DNA of 14,583 nt from Flavobacteriales bacterium (GTDB lineage Bacteria > Bacteroidota > Bacteroidia > Flavobacteriales_G > Salibacteraceae): contig DNTB01000011.1 of NCBI GenBank assembly GCA_003499525.1, forward strand, positions 1 through 14,583, in the 5' to 3' direction. The notes below the pieces were generated by a model. That model was given only the letters and a program-made list of their open reading frames with translations. It did not search any database and was not told the origin of the DNA. The position numbers were made by a program, and so were the translations under genes. Positions 1-7,406 of this stretch are shown piece by piece. Position 1 is the stretch's first letter. The number at the start of each line of letters is the position of its first letter.

Positions 1-2
1 TC

Positions 3-803
3 AACAACAGCATGCGCTCGGGTACGAACGATAAGTTTTATAAGCGGGGGAACAATCTGAGCAATCCTGACGGGAAAGTTTACCTATCGATATCGCACAG
101 TTCTTTCACATCGAATCAGGTGTTGATAGGTACGAAGTTTGATGCGACAATGGGCCGGGATGCACAGTATGATGCAGAGCAGGGCTATGAAGGAGTGATG
201 CCTCCGGTAGCTTTGATGACGATGATCGGCCGGAAAGGATACGTCATACAGGGCATACCACCGATAGATCCGGATACGTACAGAGAAATTCCGCTATATG
301 TCCACACTATTTATGATGGGCTGCACACGTTTGAGGTGAACAACATGGAGAAGTTTTCGGGGTATACGATGTACATCGAAGATCGGGTTAAGGGCACGCA
401 AACTGAGATCAATCCCGGCACGGGTCATTCGGTACGGATGATGAAGGGGGATTACCCGAACCGGTTTTATTTAGTGATAGAGCACGGGAAATCATCGAAC
501 ACGACGATTAAGAACATAGCGGATGAAATACATCAGTCCGGTTTATCCGTTACGCCAATAGGCGGTGGAGTAGTGACTTATCAGCAGGGCGAAAAGCTGG
601 TAATAGACGCATTGGCTTCAGAATCTGAGATCAGCACGGTAGATATATTTGATGTGGTAGGCCGACGAGTTTATAGTTCCACAGGACTCGGTCAGAAATT
701 ACTCGAAATCGAGAAGAATGGATGGACTGAAGGTATCTATGTGATTAGTCTGGGACTAACAGATGGAACGAATATCTCTGAAAAAGTGGCCCTCGTTCAA
801 TAG
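3..803 (+). CDS. Secreted surface protein with T9SS type A sorting domain (3' part only)
   Basis: The reading frame is open to the window edge (Asn-Asn-Ser codons precede the first Met at 12), so this is the C-terminal part of a longer gene. The last 75 or so residues match the type A C-terminal sorting domain of the type IX secretion system: a strand with VDIFDVVGRRVYS, a middle strand, then GIYVISL and a short closing strand ending KVALVQ. Such domains direct export across the outer membrane and are then removed by the sortase-like machinery. The preceding ~170 residues are rich in Tyr, Gly and Thr and look beta-rich. They resemble the repeat-like stretches before sorting domains in large Bacteroidota adhesins or enzymes, but I do not recognise a specific family. 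Codons before about position 540 strongly favour ACG, TCG and CGG, more than the downstream genes. The substrate or ligand cannot be told from this fragment. Confidence 0.85.
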   Translation, partial: NNSMRSGTNDKFYKRGNNLSNPDGKVYLSISHSSFTSNQVLIGTKFDATMGRDAQYDAEQGYEGVMPPVALMTMIGRKGYVIQGIPPIDPDTYREIPLYVHTIYDGLHTFEVNNMEKFSGYTMYIEDRVKGTQTEINPGTGHSVRMMKGDYPNRFYLVIEHGKSSNTTIKNIADEIHQSGLSVTPIGGGVVTYQQGEKLVIDALASESEISTVDIFDVVGRRVYSSTGLGQKLLEIEKNGWTEGIYVISLGLTDGTNISEKVALVQ

Positions 804-838
804 ACTGTTCTGGCTTTCATTTTTACGTATCGACGATT

Positions 839-857
839 GCCAAAGGGATACTTTGGC
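839..857 (+). terminator. Possible transcription-stopping hairpin after the surface-protein gene
   Basis: A perfect 7-bp inverted repeat, GCCAAAG and CTTTGGC around a GGATA loop, lies 36 bp after the stop of the T9SS protein gene. No T-run follows, so it is a weak intrinsic terminator at best. It could equally stabilise the 3' end of the transcript. The rest of 804-948 shows nothing else convincing. Confidence 0.3.
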
Positions 858-932
858 TCCATCGCACTGTCGGACTCCTTCTTCTGATTATCGGGCTTAA
901 ATGCCAATCATTTCAGAGATTGAACTAAAAAT

Positions 933-938
933 AGGAGG
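933..938 (+). promoter_or_regulatory. Shine-Dalgarno sequence fixing the yceI-like start
   Basis: AGGAGG lies 10 bases before the ATG at 949. Strong Shine-Dalgarno sites are uncommon elsewhere in this window, so this one decides between the ATG at 949 and the in-frame upstream ATG at 901. The 949 start also places the basic n-region and hydrophobic core of the signal peptide at the N-terminus. Confidence 0.7.
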
Positions 939-948
939 AAGTGTTTTG

Positions 949-1515
949 ATGACGACCAAACTTGATGTTGTGAAGAAAATAGCTTTGTTCTATCTGTTAT
1001 TTATCTGTACCCTTTTACTGTCGTGTAATGTTGAAGGCCAAGTCGCCTCCTGGAAAATCATTGATAATTGCACGATAAAGTTTACAGGAACCAAGGCCGA
1101 AGGGACCTTTACGGGCTTATCGGGTCAGATTGTATTCGATCCACGAAACCTTGCAGAATCAAAATTTGATGTAGAGCTCGATGCAGCTTCAATCTCAACG
1201 GGGAATGAAACCAAGGATAAGCATGCACGAGGAGAAAGTTGGTTTTACACAGAAAATTTCCCAAAGGTCTATTTTACATCGGATGAGATTCGCCCGACAA
1301 AAGATGGTTATGAGACTGTTGGGGTTCTTGAGATGCGCGGCATCAAAAAAGCGGCAACTATATCTTTTAGCTTCTCTCAGAAAGGAGATCAAGGCATTTT
1401 TAGTGGGGTCATGAATGTAAATCGTGAAGATTATGGAATAGAAGGCAATTTCTTTGCTTTTATCGTTGGCGAAGAATTTGAAGTAACGCTGCAGGTTATC
1501 ACGACTAAAATATGA
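949..1515 (+). CDS. YceI-family exported protein (probable lipoprotein)
   Basis: This is a 188-residue protein of the YceI/TT1927b family, lipocalin-like beta-barrels that bind isoprenoids or other amphiphiles in the periplasm. Family features seen: a first strand with WKIIDNCTIKFTGTKAEGTFTGL, the SKFDVELDAASISTGNETKDKH segment, the ENFPKVYFTS motif, and a closing VNREDYGIEGN segment typical of YceI barrels. The N-terminus has a Lys-rich start, a hydrophobic core and LLLSC (Cys26), a plausible though non-ideal lipobox. Cleavage by signal peptidase I before the Gln at 31 is the alternative. The start at 949 is preferred over 901 because of the AGGAGG site. The gene stands alone and converges with the polymerase gene on the other strand, with 85 bp between the stops. 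The ligand cannot be inferred. Confidence 0.88.
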   Translation: MTTKLDVVKKIALFYLLFICTLLLSCNVEGQVASWKIIDNCTIKFTGTKAEGTFTGLSGQIVFDPRNLAESKFDVELDAASISTGNETKDKHARGESWFYTENFPKVYFTSDEIRPTKDGYETVGVLEMRGIKKAATISFSFSQKGDQGIFSGVMNVNREDYGIEGNFFAFIVGEEFEVTLQVITTKI

Positions 1516-1600
1516 CCTTTTGAAATCTAATCGTTCCGGAGTCGTCCTTTTCGCACCTTGTGTGGGATAGTCTATTGTCTTTGAATTCACGAGCTACCTT

Positions 1601-4600
1601 TTATTTTGGACGTATTGGGCGAATCATGTTTTTTTTCTTCCGTCGCGACAATTGCTGATGTTCTTGAATGGCCTTTACTCCCGGGCGTATTCCCTCTTCT
1701 GAATATCTTGGGTCCGGAATAAAGGATAATCGATTAATAGACTGTACATCAATGCTATAGAATTCAAACTCTTCGGTAACCTTTCCTGTAATTCTATAAA
1801 TTCCTCTACCACTGAGTGGGTATTTTTTTACAACAGGAGGAAAGTGCACCGTGTCGATAAATTGCCCATCACGGTCGAGAAAGGTGCCAAACTGCATATG
1901 CTTTTTCTGTACCGTTGTCGTGCTCTTGGTGGTCACAAGATAACCTTCAATTTCCACGATTTCATTTAAATGTTTGGAGAGGTGCTGGGAGCGCATGGAA
2001 TGACTTGATTCTTCTTCAAGAAGCAACCAGGGATCGCCCAAAGGAAATCCAAGCAATTCAATTTGATCAAACAGGTTTTCAGTTAGGGTACTGTGCAACC
2101 CTGGAATTTCGTACTTCCTTGGTTCCGAGCTAAAAAGCCGATTAGTGTCAACGGGTTTTCTCGTTTTACCTACCCATAAATGGGCTTTCCAAAGTAGGGT
2201 CCGTTTGTTCTCACTGGTAAACCTGAGGCCATCTATCCTTATGAGGTTTTCGATATCATCAAGGCTGATGGAAAGCCGGTCGGCAAAATCATCAAAGCTG
2301 ATATATTTCCCATTTCGTTTCCTTTCCTCTACAATGGCATGGGCTACTTTGGTTTCCATACCATGGATAAAAGCCAGCCCCAGATAAATGTCTTTCCCCT
2401 CAATTCTGGTAAGAGCATCACTTTTGTTTACACAGGGAGGGTGAATTTTGGCTCCATGCATCCTGGCCTCATGCAGGTAGAGATCGGCCCGATAAAACCC
2501 ACCTCCATTGTTGATCGTCGCCACCATGTATTCGAGCGGATAGTGGGCTTTTAGAAAAAGGCTTTGATAGCTTTCTACTGCGTAACTCGCGGAATGCCCT
2601 TTGGCAAAGGCGTATCCTGCAAAGCTTTCTACCTGACGCCAAATTTCAGCCGATAGCTGTGATGAGTGGCCTTTTTCGGCACAATTGGCGAAGAACTTAT
2701 TTCGCACTTGCTGAAACTCTTCTCGGGAACGATATTTTCCGCTCATTCCTCTTCGCAACACATCAGCTTCGCCCAGGCTGAGCCCGGCAAAGTAGTGGGC
2801 TACCTTAATGACATCTTCCTGATAGACCATCACCCCGAAGGTGTCTGGCATAATGTCGAGCATCACCGGGTGGGCATCTTTTCGACGTTCCGGGTATCGA
2901 AAGCGGAGGATGTATTCCCGCATCATACCAGATTTTGCCACACCTGGTCGAATGATGGAGCTGGCGGCTACCAGTCCAAGATAATCATCTACTTTGAGCT
3001 TGTTCAGCAGCATTCGCATCGCGGGCGATTCCACATAAAAACAACCTATGGCTTTCCCCTGACGCAACAGCGATTTTATTTTCGGATCTCGCTTAAATCG
3101 TGGAATATCGTGTATATCTATCTCAGGATGATCGGGATGATTCTCTTTAACTACAGTAAGAGCATCCTTAATTTTTCCCAGACCGCGCTGCCCCAGAATA
3201 TCAAACTTGTATAAACCCACATCTTCTGCAACAATCATATCGAAATGCGTAGTCGGGAAACCCTTTGGCGGAAGATCAGTAGCGGTAAAGTAATGAATTG
3301 GTTTTTCAGAAATAATAATACCACCCGCATGAACGCTCAGATGGTTTGGAAATCCCTGGATATATTGGCCGTACTTTAAAACCAGTTGGGCAACACTGTC
3401 CAGTTTATTGAAGTTCACCCTGCCACTGCTCAGGGTATCTATTTCGTGCTTAGGTAGGCCAAATACTTTTCCAAGTTCACGCACTACAGCACGATATTGA
3501 AAGGTAACATAACTTCCAAGCAGGGCAGTACGTTTGGCACCAAACCGCTCGAAGATGTATCGGGTCATATCAGGGCGGTCTTTCCACGAAAAGTCGATAT
3601 CAAAATCGGGTGGATTTCGGCGAAATAAATTGATGAATCGCTCGAAATAGAGGTCGAGTTCAATGGGGTCTACATCGGTAATCCGGAGGAGATAGGCTAC
3701 GATACTATTGGCTCCGCTGCCTCGACCAACATAAAAATAGCCTTGCTTCTGAGCATAGCTCACCATGTCCCATGCCATAAGGAAGTAGGCCAGATATCCT
3801 TTCTGTCTAATGATATCGAGTTCTTTATCCAATCTGGTAAAAATGTCTTCCGAAGCATTGGGGTAGCGATACTCAACCCCTTGTTTGCAAAGTTTTTTAA
3901 CGAGTTTCCAGTCCTCTTCTGCACTTCCGGTATAGTGTTTTAGGTTTTGATGTGGAGCGTTTTCGCCAAACTCAAAATGTATACTGCATTGCCGGAGCAT
4001 CTTCTCTGAATTTTCTAAAAGTTCAGGTCGGGATTCAAAAAGGTTTTTGAGCTCGTCGTAATCTATGAAGCGGTCATGAGGTTGGCCTTCTTCCGATTTA
4101 GGAAGTTTGCTGAGTAGGGTATTGTTGTGAATGGCCCGCAACAGGCGGTGTGCGTTGAAGTCTTTTTTATTCCGAAAAGAAAAGGTGTGCAATGCCACCA
4201 TTTTATCGATCGGGTGTGCTGAGGGATATAGCCTGAGGTGAGTCAGATTCTGGTATCGAACGCCGACATATTCAAATTCACGAAGTTTTTCAGGAGCATT
4301 TTCGAACGGATAGATGACAAATGAAGATTTAAACTCCGGAGCACAGTCCGGTGGTGGAGTTTTTGAGTGGCGCAGTTCAGCGAGGTAGGTGTTGATTTCC
4401 TGAAGTCCATTGTTGTTTTTCGCTAGCGCAATGAATTTTTGCTGTGCTCCATCACGAAAATCTACGCCCAAAATGGGTTTAATTCCTTCCTTCTGGCAAA
4501 GTCGCACAAAATCCAAATGGGCAGAAGTGAAGTTAATGTCGGTCAGAGCAAGGACATTATATCCAAGTGTTTTGATGAGCTCTACGAGCTGTTTGGGGCT

Positions 4601-4645
4601 GACGGTCCCGTAATGGAAGCTATAATATGTGTGGGTATTGAGCAT
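1601..4645 (-). CDS. dnaE2: DnaE-type DNA polymerase III alpha subunit, DnaE2-like accessory polymerase
   Basis: This 1014-residue C-family polymerase is shorter than the replicative DnaE (about 1160 residues or more) and close to DnaE2/ImuC-type proteins. Visible domains in order are: an N-terminal PHP domain (1-65 and onward); the palm with PDFDIDF (346-352), which supplies two catalytic aspartates; the SVHAGG segment (437-442); KFDILG (480-485), which supplies the third aspartate (Asp482); fingers with the MVYQEDV segment (606-612) and FAGYAFAKGHSASYA (675-689); a helix-hairpin-helix-like region (about 785-810); and an OB-fold (about 893-970). The tail after 995 is strongly basic. The PHP metal site looks degraded: Asn3 and His5 replace the HxH pair, and Ile37 follows TD where a His is usual. 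Proofreading by PHP is therefore unlikely. The start is 7 bp after the SRAP gene, so the two are surely co-transcribed. By analogy with ImuB-DnaE2 systems, the likely role is damage-induced, error-prone synthesis together with the Y-family polymerase of this set. That it is not the main replicase is inferred from size and context. Confidence 0.9.
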   Translation of the reverse strand: MLNTHTYYSFHYGTVSPKQLVELIKTLGYNVLALTDINFTSAHLDFVRLCQKEGIKPILGVDFRDGAQQKFIALAKNNNGLQEINTYLAELRHSKTPPPDCAPEFKSSFVIYPFENAPEKLREFEYVGVRYQNLTHLRLYPSAHPIDKMVALHTFSFRNKKDFNAHRLLRAIHNNTLLSKLPKSEEGQPHDRFIDYDELKNLFESRPELLENSEKMLRQCSIHFEFGENAPHQNLKHYTGSAEEDWKLVKKLCKQGVEYRYPNASEDIFTRLDKELDIIRQKGYLAYFLMAWDMVSYAQKQGYFYVGRGSGANSIVAYLLRITDVDPIELDLYFERFINLFRRNPPDFDIDFSWKDRPDMTRYIFERFGAKRTALLGSYVTFQYRAVVRELGKVFGLPKHEIDTLSSGRVNFNKLDSVAQLVLKYGQYIQGFPNHLSVHAGGIIISEKPIHYFTATDLPPKGFPTTHFDMIVAEDVGLYKFDILGQRGLGKIKDALTVVKENHPDHPEIDIHDIPRFKRDPKIKSLLRQGKAIGCFYVESPAMRMLLNKLKVDDYLGLVAASSIIRPGVAKSGMMREYILRFRYPERRKDAHPVMLDIMPDTFGVMVYQEDVIKVAHYFAGLSLGEADVLRRGMSGKYRSREEFQQVRNKFFANCAEKGHSSQLSAEIWRQVESFAGYAFAKGHSASYAVESYQSLFLKAHYPLEYMVATINNGGGFYRADLYLHEARMHGAKIHPPCVNKSDALTRIEGKDIYLGLAFIHGMETKVAHAIVEERKRNGKYISFDDFADRLSISLDDIENLIRIDGLRFTSENKRTLLWKAHLWVGKTRKPVDTNRLFSSEPRKYEIPGLHSTLTENLFDQIELLGFPLGDPWLLLEEESSHSMRSQHLSKHLNEIVEIEGYLVTTKSTTTVQKKHMQFGTFLDRDGQFIDTVHFPPVVKKYPLSGRGIYRITGKVTEEFEFYSIDVQSINRLSFIPDPRYSEEGIRPGVKAIQEHQQLSRRKKKNMIRPIRPK

Positions 4646-4652
4646 GGCGGGT

Positions 4653-5450
4653 TCATGGTCTTTGGCGGGCTCGGGTCATGCCCATGCCTTCGAGTTTAAG
4701 GTATTGGGTGAGGTTAAACTCCTGTTCGGGGAAGAGTCGTTCACCGATAGGGTTGAGTAATTCCAGTCCGTTTACCCTTGGGTTTTTGATCATTGGGTCA
4801 ATAGGATAGGCGTTCATTTGACGGGCATCGTAGGGTCGAAGAAGTTCGGTGATTTCTCCAAGATCTGCATTACTGTTTAGCCAGGTCTGCTCATGATCAG
4901 GGTGAAGAATAACAGGAGAGCGGTGATGCCCGATTTTCTGAGTTACCTTGTTTGAAACGGTGGTAATGATGCTGAACCCCTGAACGATTTCTCCGGTTTC
5001 CTTGTCGGTCCAGATGTCCCAGATACCTGCAAAGGAAAAAGGGCGCTGGCCATTGCGTAGATAAACCACATAAGGCTTGCTAAGTTTTTCTTTTTCAGGT
5101 CCTTCAATAAAACAATCAGCAGGGATGAGACACCGTTGCGATCGGATAGCTTTTCGGAATGAAGGCTTGTTTACAATACCTTTTGCGCCGCTGTATTGAG
5201 GATTGTTTTCCTTGTTGTGGTCGCCTTCAGCCCGTGCATTGAAGAAGTACATTCGTTTTTTCGCCCAGAATGGGGTTAACCCAAAATGGAAGAACTGAAG
5301 GATGTCGGGGTGTTGGTTGGTAATCACAGGGGCTTTATCTCCCGGCGAGACATTGGTATTTGGAATCAAAAGCTCCGGTTGAGCCGTTTTTACATTAAAG
5401 CGTTTTTCTATGCTTTCCAGTTTGGTAACGATGGTATATCTGCCGCACAT
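4653..5450 (-). CDS. SRAP-domain abasic-site protein (YedK/HMCES family)
   Basis: This is a 265-residue SOS-response-associated peptidase (SRAP) protein. The family covalently captures abasic sites in single-stranded DNA through the N-terminal Cys, shielding them during replication. Seen here: MCGRY with Cys2, exposed after Met removal; NARAE (71-75), which contacts DNA; RCLIPADCFIEG (106-117) with the catalytic Glu116; and GHHRSPVIL (174-182), where His175 aligns with the active-site His. All key residues are present, so it should be active. Residues beyond about 240 form a short C-terminal extension. The gene starts 11 bp after the MazF-like toxin stop and ends 7 bp before dnaE2, so it is read as the middle of one transcript. 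Association with translesion polymerases and a LexA-type regulator is the known genomic setting for the family and supports a role in lesion tolerance. Confidence 0.93.
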   Translation of the reverse strand: MCGRYTIVTKLESIEKRFNVKTAQPELLIPNTNVSPGDKAPVITNQHPDILQFFHFGLTPFWAKKRMYFFNARAEGDHNKENNPQYSGAKGIVNKPSFRKAIRSQRCLIPADCFIEGPEKEKLSKPYVVYLRNGQRPFSFAGIWDIWTDKETGEIVQGFSIITTVSNKVTQKIGHHRSPVILHPDHEQTWLNSNADLGEITELLRPYDARQMNAYPIDPMIKNPRVNGLELLNPIGERLFPEQEFNLTQYLKLEGMGMTRARQRP

Positions 5451-5461
5451 ATGATTCAGGA

Positions 5462-5806
5462 TTAAAGATCAAGCACTACATTGATACGTTCTTTTAAAGC
5501 GCTAATATTTCCTTCAGATAATGTTCCTATTTTTTTTCGCAATCTGCGGTTATCAATAGCCCTAATTTGATCAATCATGATGTCGCTATCCTGCGAAAGA
5601 CCTGATTGCCCTTTTTTGAGGTGAATGCGGAGGACATTAACATTGTGATGAACCTTTGTTGTGATAGGGCAAATGATGGTTGATGGATGCGGAATGTGAT
5701 TCAATAAATCGGTTTGTAATACAACAACCGGTCTTGATTTACCGGGCTCAGTTCCCATTCTTGGGCTTAAATCTGTTATCCAAATTTCAAATTGCCGGAT
5801 CTTCAT
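5462..5806 (-). CDS. mazF: MazF/PemK-type endoribonuclease toxin
   Basis: This 114-residue protein is of the MazF/PemK/CcdB-fold family, whose members cleave mRNA (sometimes tRNA or rRNA) at short sequences and stop growth. Family marks: EIWITDLSPRMGTEPGKSRPVVVL near the start, CPITTK in the middle, and SDIMIDQIRAIDNRRL late. Arg25 of the RPVVVL motif and Thr49 of PITT align with the catalytic Arg25 and Thr48 of B. subtilis MazF, so the toxin looks intact. The chosen start at 5806 matches the family's N-terminus; an ATG three codons upstream (5815) is possible. The start lies inside the antitoxin gene (20-bp overlap), the usual translational coupling of such pairs. The stop is 11 bp before the SRAP gene. 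Its target sequence cannot be read from the protein. Confidence 0.9.
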   Translation of the reverse strand: MKIRQFEIWITDLSPRMGTEPGKSRPVVVLQTDLLNHIPHPSTIICPITTKVHHNVNVLRIHLKKGQSGLSQDSDIMIDQIRAIDNRRLRKKIGTLSEGNISALKERINVVLDL

Positions 5807-6026
5807 ACTCAACATTTTCGAATTCGTGTAAAATGCTCATGGAGTCTTCGCTAACCACCTTAGATTCTTCCTGAAGTTTTTTTAGTAGCAGTTGCCTTTT
5901 ATGATATTTATTGAAAAAGCCGATCGCTTCATTTATGTAGCGATTTCTTGGTTTTTTTATTTGTGATAGTAATTCCTCAGTTTCCTGAAAAACAGCATCA
6001 TCGAGTTTTAGAGATATAGTTTTCAT
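5787..6026 (-). CDS. Ribbon-helix-helix antitoxin partner of the MazF-like toxin
   Basis: This is a small 79-residue protein. Its N-terminal half fits a ribbon-helix-helix DNA-binding fold: strand MKTISLKLDD, helix AVFQETEELLSQI, turn KKPRN, helix RYINEAIGFFNKY. The second half is a basic helix followed by an acidic tail (EFENVEYEDPAI), as expected for a segment that wraps a basic MazF surface. It directly precedes and overlaps the toxin gene. The family's usual role is to neutralise the toxin and, with it, repress their own promoter. Two TATATACA repeats just upstream are candidate operator half-sites. The RHH assignment rests on pattern and context; sequence identity to known antitoxins cannot be judged here. 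Confidence 0.78.
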   Translation of the reverse strand: MKTISLKLDDAVFQETEELLSQIKKPRNRYINEAIGFFNKYHKRQLLLKKLQEESKVVSEDSMSILHEFENVEYEDPAI

Positions 6027-6049
6027 GTTCTTTTAGTATTTTCCATAAA

Positions 6050-6070
6050 TATATACAAAAGGTATATACA
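6050..6070. repeat. TATATACA direct repeat upstream of the antitoxin
   Basis: TATATACA occurs at 6050-6057 and again at 6063-6070, a 13-bp step, in the 45-bp gap between the Y-family polymerase stop and the antitoxin start. The position fits a promoter/operator for the toxin-antitoxin pair: RHH antitoxins often bind tandem short repeats. On the minus strand the same stretch gives TATATTTA, close to the Bacteroidota -7 element, which would allow transcription independent of the upstream polymerase gene. Function is inferred. Confidence 0.4.
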
Positions 6071-6071
6071 A

Positions 6072-7322
6072 TCATTGTCTCCTATTTGCGAGTAACATAG
6101 GAGGATCTCCGGAAAAAGGGTTGCTCATCATCCCAATCGTTTTGGCCTCTTTACCTGCAGCCCGTATCACAGCCCGGTCTCCAAAGCGATTGCGGACTTT
6201 ATCCATCGCCTGATAAAGATTGATCAGCTTTTCATTGTCCTCAAACAAATTAATCTGATAGCCTCCACCAGCGAGGTGACTCATGCGTACCCCAATTAAT
6301 CGTACCAACAGGCGCTTGTTATATAACTTGTCAAAAAGCTCAAGTACATGAGGAATAAGAATGTGGTCTGCAGAGGTATAGGCAATATGTTTTTGTACGG
6401 TATGGGTATTAAAATCAGAATAGCGCACTTTAACGGTAACTACTGAAGTAAGTTTATTTCCTCTCCGTAGTTGAAATGCCAGGTTTTCTGTCATGGCGAC
6501 CAGTAAAGACCGAAGGCGCTGTACATCAATGGTATCACGTTCGAAGGTGCGCTCCGTAGAGATTGACTTACGCTCATGGTAGGGAATAAGTGGTGAGGGG
6601 TCTATACCCTGTGCCTTTTTCCACATAATACGGCCGTGCCGTCCAAATACCTGTTCCAGTAGCTCTACCGGCATTTCCTGTAAGGTTTTAATTTGCTTAA
6701 CCCCCAGATTGCGCAGGCTCTGATAGGTTTTTTGTCCAACCATGGGGATTTTGCGTACTGAGAGTGGAGCTAAGAAACCTTTTTCATTTCCCTTGCCAAT
6801 TGACATCTGGTTGTTGGGTTTGGCTTCGCCAGTGGCAATTTTACTCACCGTTTTATTAACCGACATACCAAAAGATATGGGCAATCCCGTTTCGTGGGTA
6901 ATTCGCTTGCGTAGCTCTGAAGCTATTTGATATGACCCAAAAAAACGATCCATACCGGTAAGATCAAGATAGAACTCATCTACCGAGCTCTTTTCCATCA
7001 GAGGAACCTCTTCTCTAATAATTTCCGTAACCACTTTTGAAAACTTAGTATAGGTCATGGAATTACCCCGTATAATGACCGCTTCCGGACAAAGCTGCCG
7101 CGCCATTTTCATGGGCATAGCCGAATGGATGCCAAAAGCACGTGCTTCGTAACTGCAGGAGGCGACCACGCCACGGTCGCTGCTTCCACCAATCAAAACA
7201 GGCTTTCCATGGAGCTCGCTGTTGAGCAGTCGCTCAACGGAGACAAAGAACGAATCGAGGTCCATATGTACAATGGCTCGGTCGGGGTGCTCTAAATAAT
7301 GGGTTAATCTGTTTTTACTCAT
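6072..7322 (-). CDS. dinB: Y-family translesion DNA polymerase, DinB/Pol IV type
   Basis: This is a 416-residue Y-family polymerase that copies past damaged bases. Seen: VHMDLDSFFVSVE (18-30) with catalytic Asp21 and steric-gate Phe26; the SYEARAFGIHSAMP fingers motif (58-70); SSVDEFYLDLTG (112-123) with catalytic Asp115 and Glu116; a helix-hairpin-helix region around 190-240; a little-finger domain (about 255-350); and QINLF (356-360), a typical beta-clamp binding motif. About 55 residues follow the clamp motif, including NRFGDRAVIRAAG, so the protein is longer than E. coli Pol IV (351). The frame extends upstream to an ATG at 7412, but that would overlap the divergent regulator gene and add a hydrophobic, non-family N-terminus. 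The ATG at 7322 gives the normal family start and leaves an 84-bp divergent promoter. It is first in the mutagenesis gene set, 45 bp before the antitoxin, and probably under control of the S24 regulator. Confidence 0.92.
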   Translation of the reverse strand: MSKNRLTHYLEHPDRAIVHMDLDSFFVSVERLLNSELHGKPVLIGGSSDRGVVASCSYEARAFGIHSAMPMKMARQLCPEAVIIRGNSMTYTKFSKVVTEIIREEVPLMEKSSVDEFYLDLTGMDRFFGSYQIASELRKRITHETGLPISFGMSVNKTVSKIATGEAKPNNQMSIGKGNEKGFLAPLSVRKIPMVGQKTYQSLRNLGVKQIKTLQEMPVELLEQVFGRHGRIMWKKAQGIDPSPLIPYHERKSISTERTFERDTIDVQRLRSLLVAMTENLAFQLRRGNKLTSVVTVKVRYSDFNTHTVQKHIAYTSADHILIPHVLELFDKLYNKRLLVRLIGVRMSHLAGGGYQINLFEDNEKLINLYQAMDKVRNRFGDRAVIRAAGKEAKTIGMMSNPFSGDPPMLLANRRQ

Positions 7323-7331
7323 CCTCAAAAA

Positions 7332-7348
7332 TGATAAAAAAATTATCA
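7332..7348. promoter_or_regulatory. Candidate operator 1 of the S24 regulator (TGAT-N9-ATCA)
   Basis: TGATAAAAAAATTATCA is a 17-bp pseudo-palindrome; with the flanking bases the arms are ATGATAA and TTATCAT around AAAAA. It lies 10 bp before the polymerase start, inside the divergent promoter region. A second site of the same geometry is centred 23 bp away. The XRE-HTH protein encoded next door would bind as a dimer to such a site. Binding is inferred. Confidence 0.5.
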
Positions 7349-7356
7349 TATATTTG
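7349..7356 (+). promoter_or_regulatory. Candidate -7 promoter element of the S24 regulator gene
   Basis: TATATTTG is a full match to the Bacteroidota -7 consensus TAnnTTTG, on the plus strand, 50 bp before the regulator ATG. No clear -33 TTG is seen upstream. It sits between, and touches, the two candidate operators, so repressor binding there would block it and give autoregulation. Confidence 0.45.
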
Positions 7357-7371
7357 ATGAATAATGTATCA
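7355..7371. promoter_or_regulatory. Candidate operator 2 of the S24 regulator (TGAT-N9-ATCA)
   Basis: TGATGAATAATGTATCA has the same TGAT and ATCA ends and the same 9-base spacer as operator 1 and agrees with it at 13 of 17 positions. Centre-to-centre distance is 23 bp, about two helical turns. The pair lies between the divergent starts of the regulator and polymerase genes. Confidence 0.5.
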
Positions 7372-7406
7372 ATAAATTCCATTCCACGCAACCAAAATTT
7401 TAGAAA

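Noticed and set aside
1195..1590. Minus-strand open frame of 131 codons over the YceI gene
   Set aside because: It lies antisense to a clear YceI protein and its translation shows no domain-like pattern.
2666..3214. Plus-strand open frame of 182 codons inside the polymerase gene
   Set aside because: It is antisense to conserved DnaE motifs, and its composition is that of a shadow frame.
6027..6071. Target-site duplications or inverted repeats marking insertion of the toxin-antitoxin pair
   Set aside because: I compared this gap with 5451-5461 after the toxin gene and saw no matching direct or inverted repeats, so a mobile-element insertion cannot be supported from the sequence.
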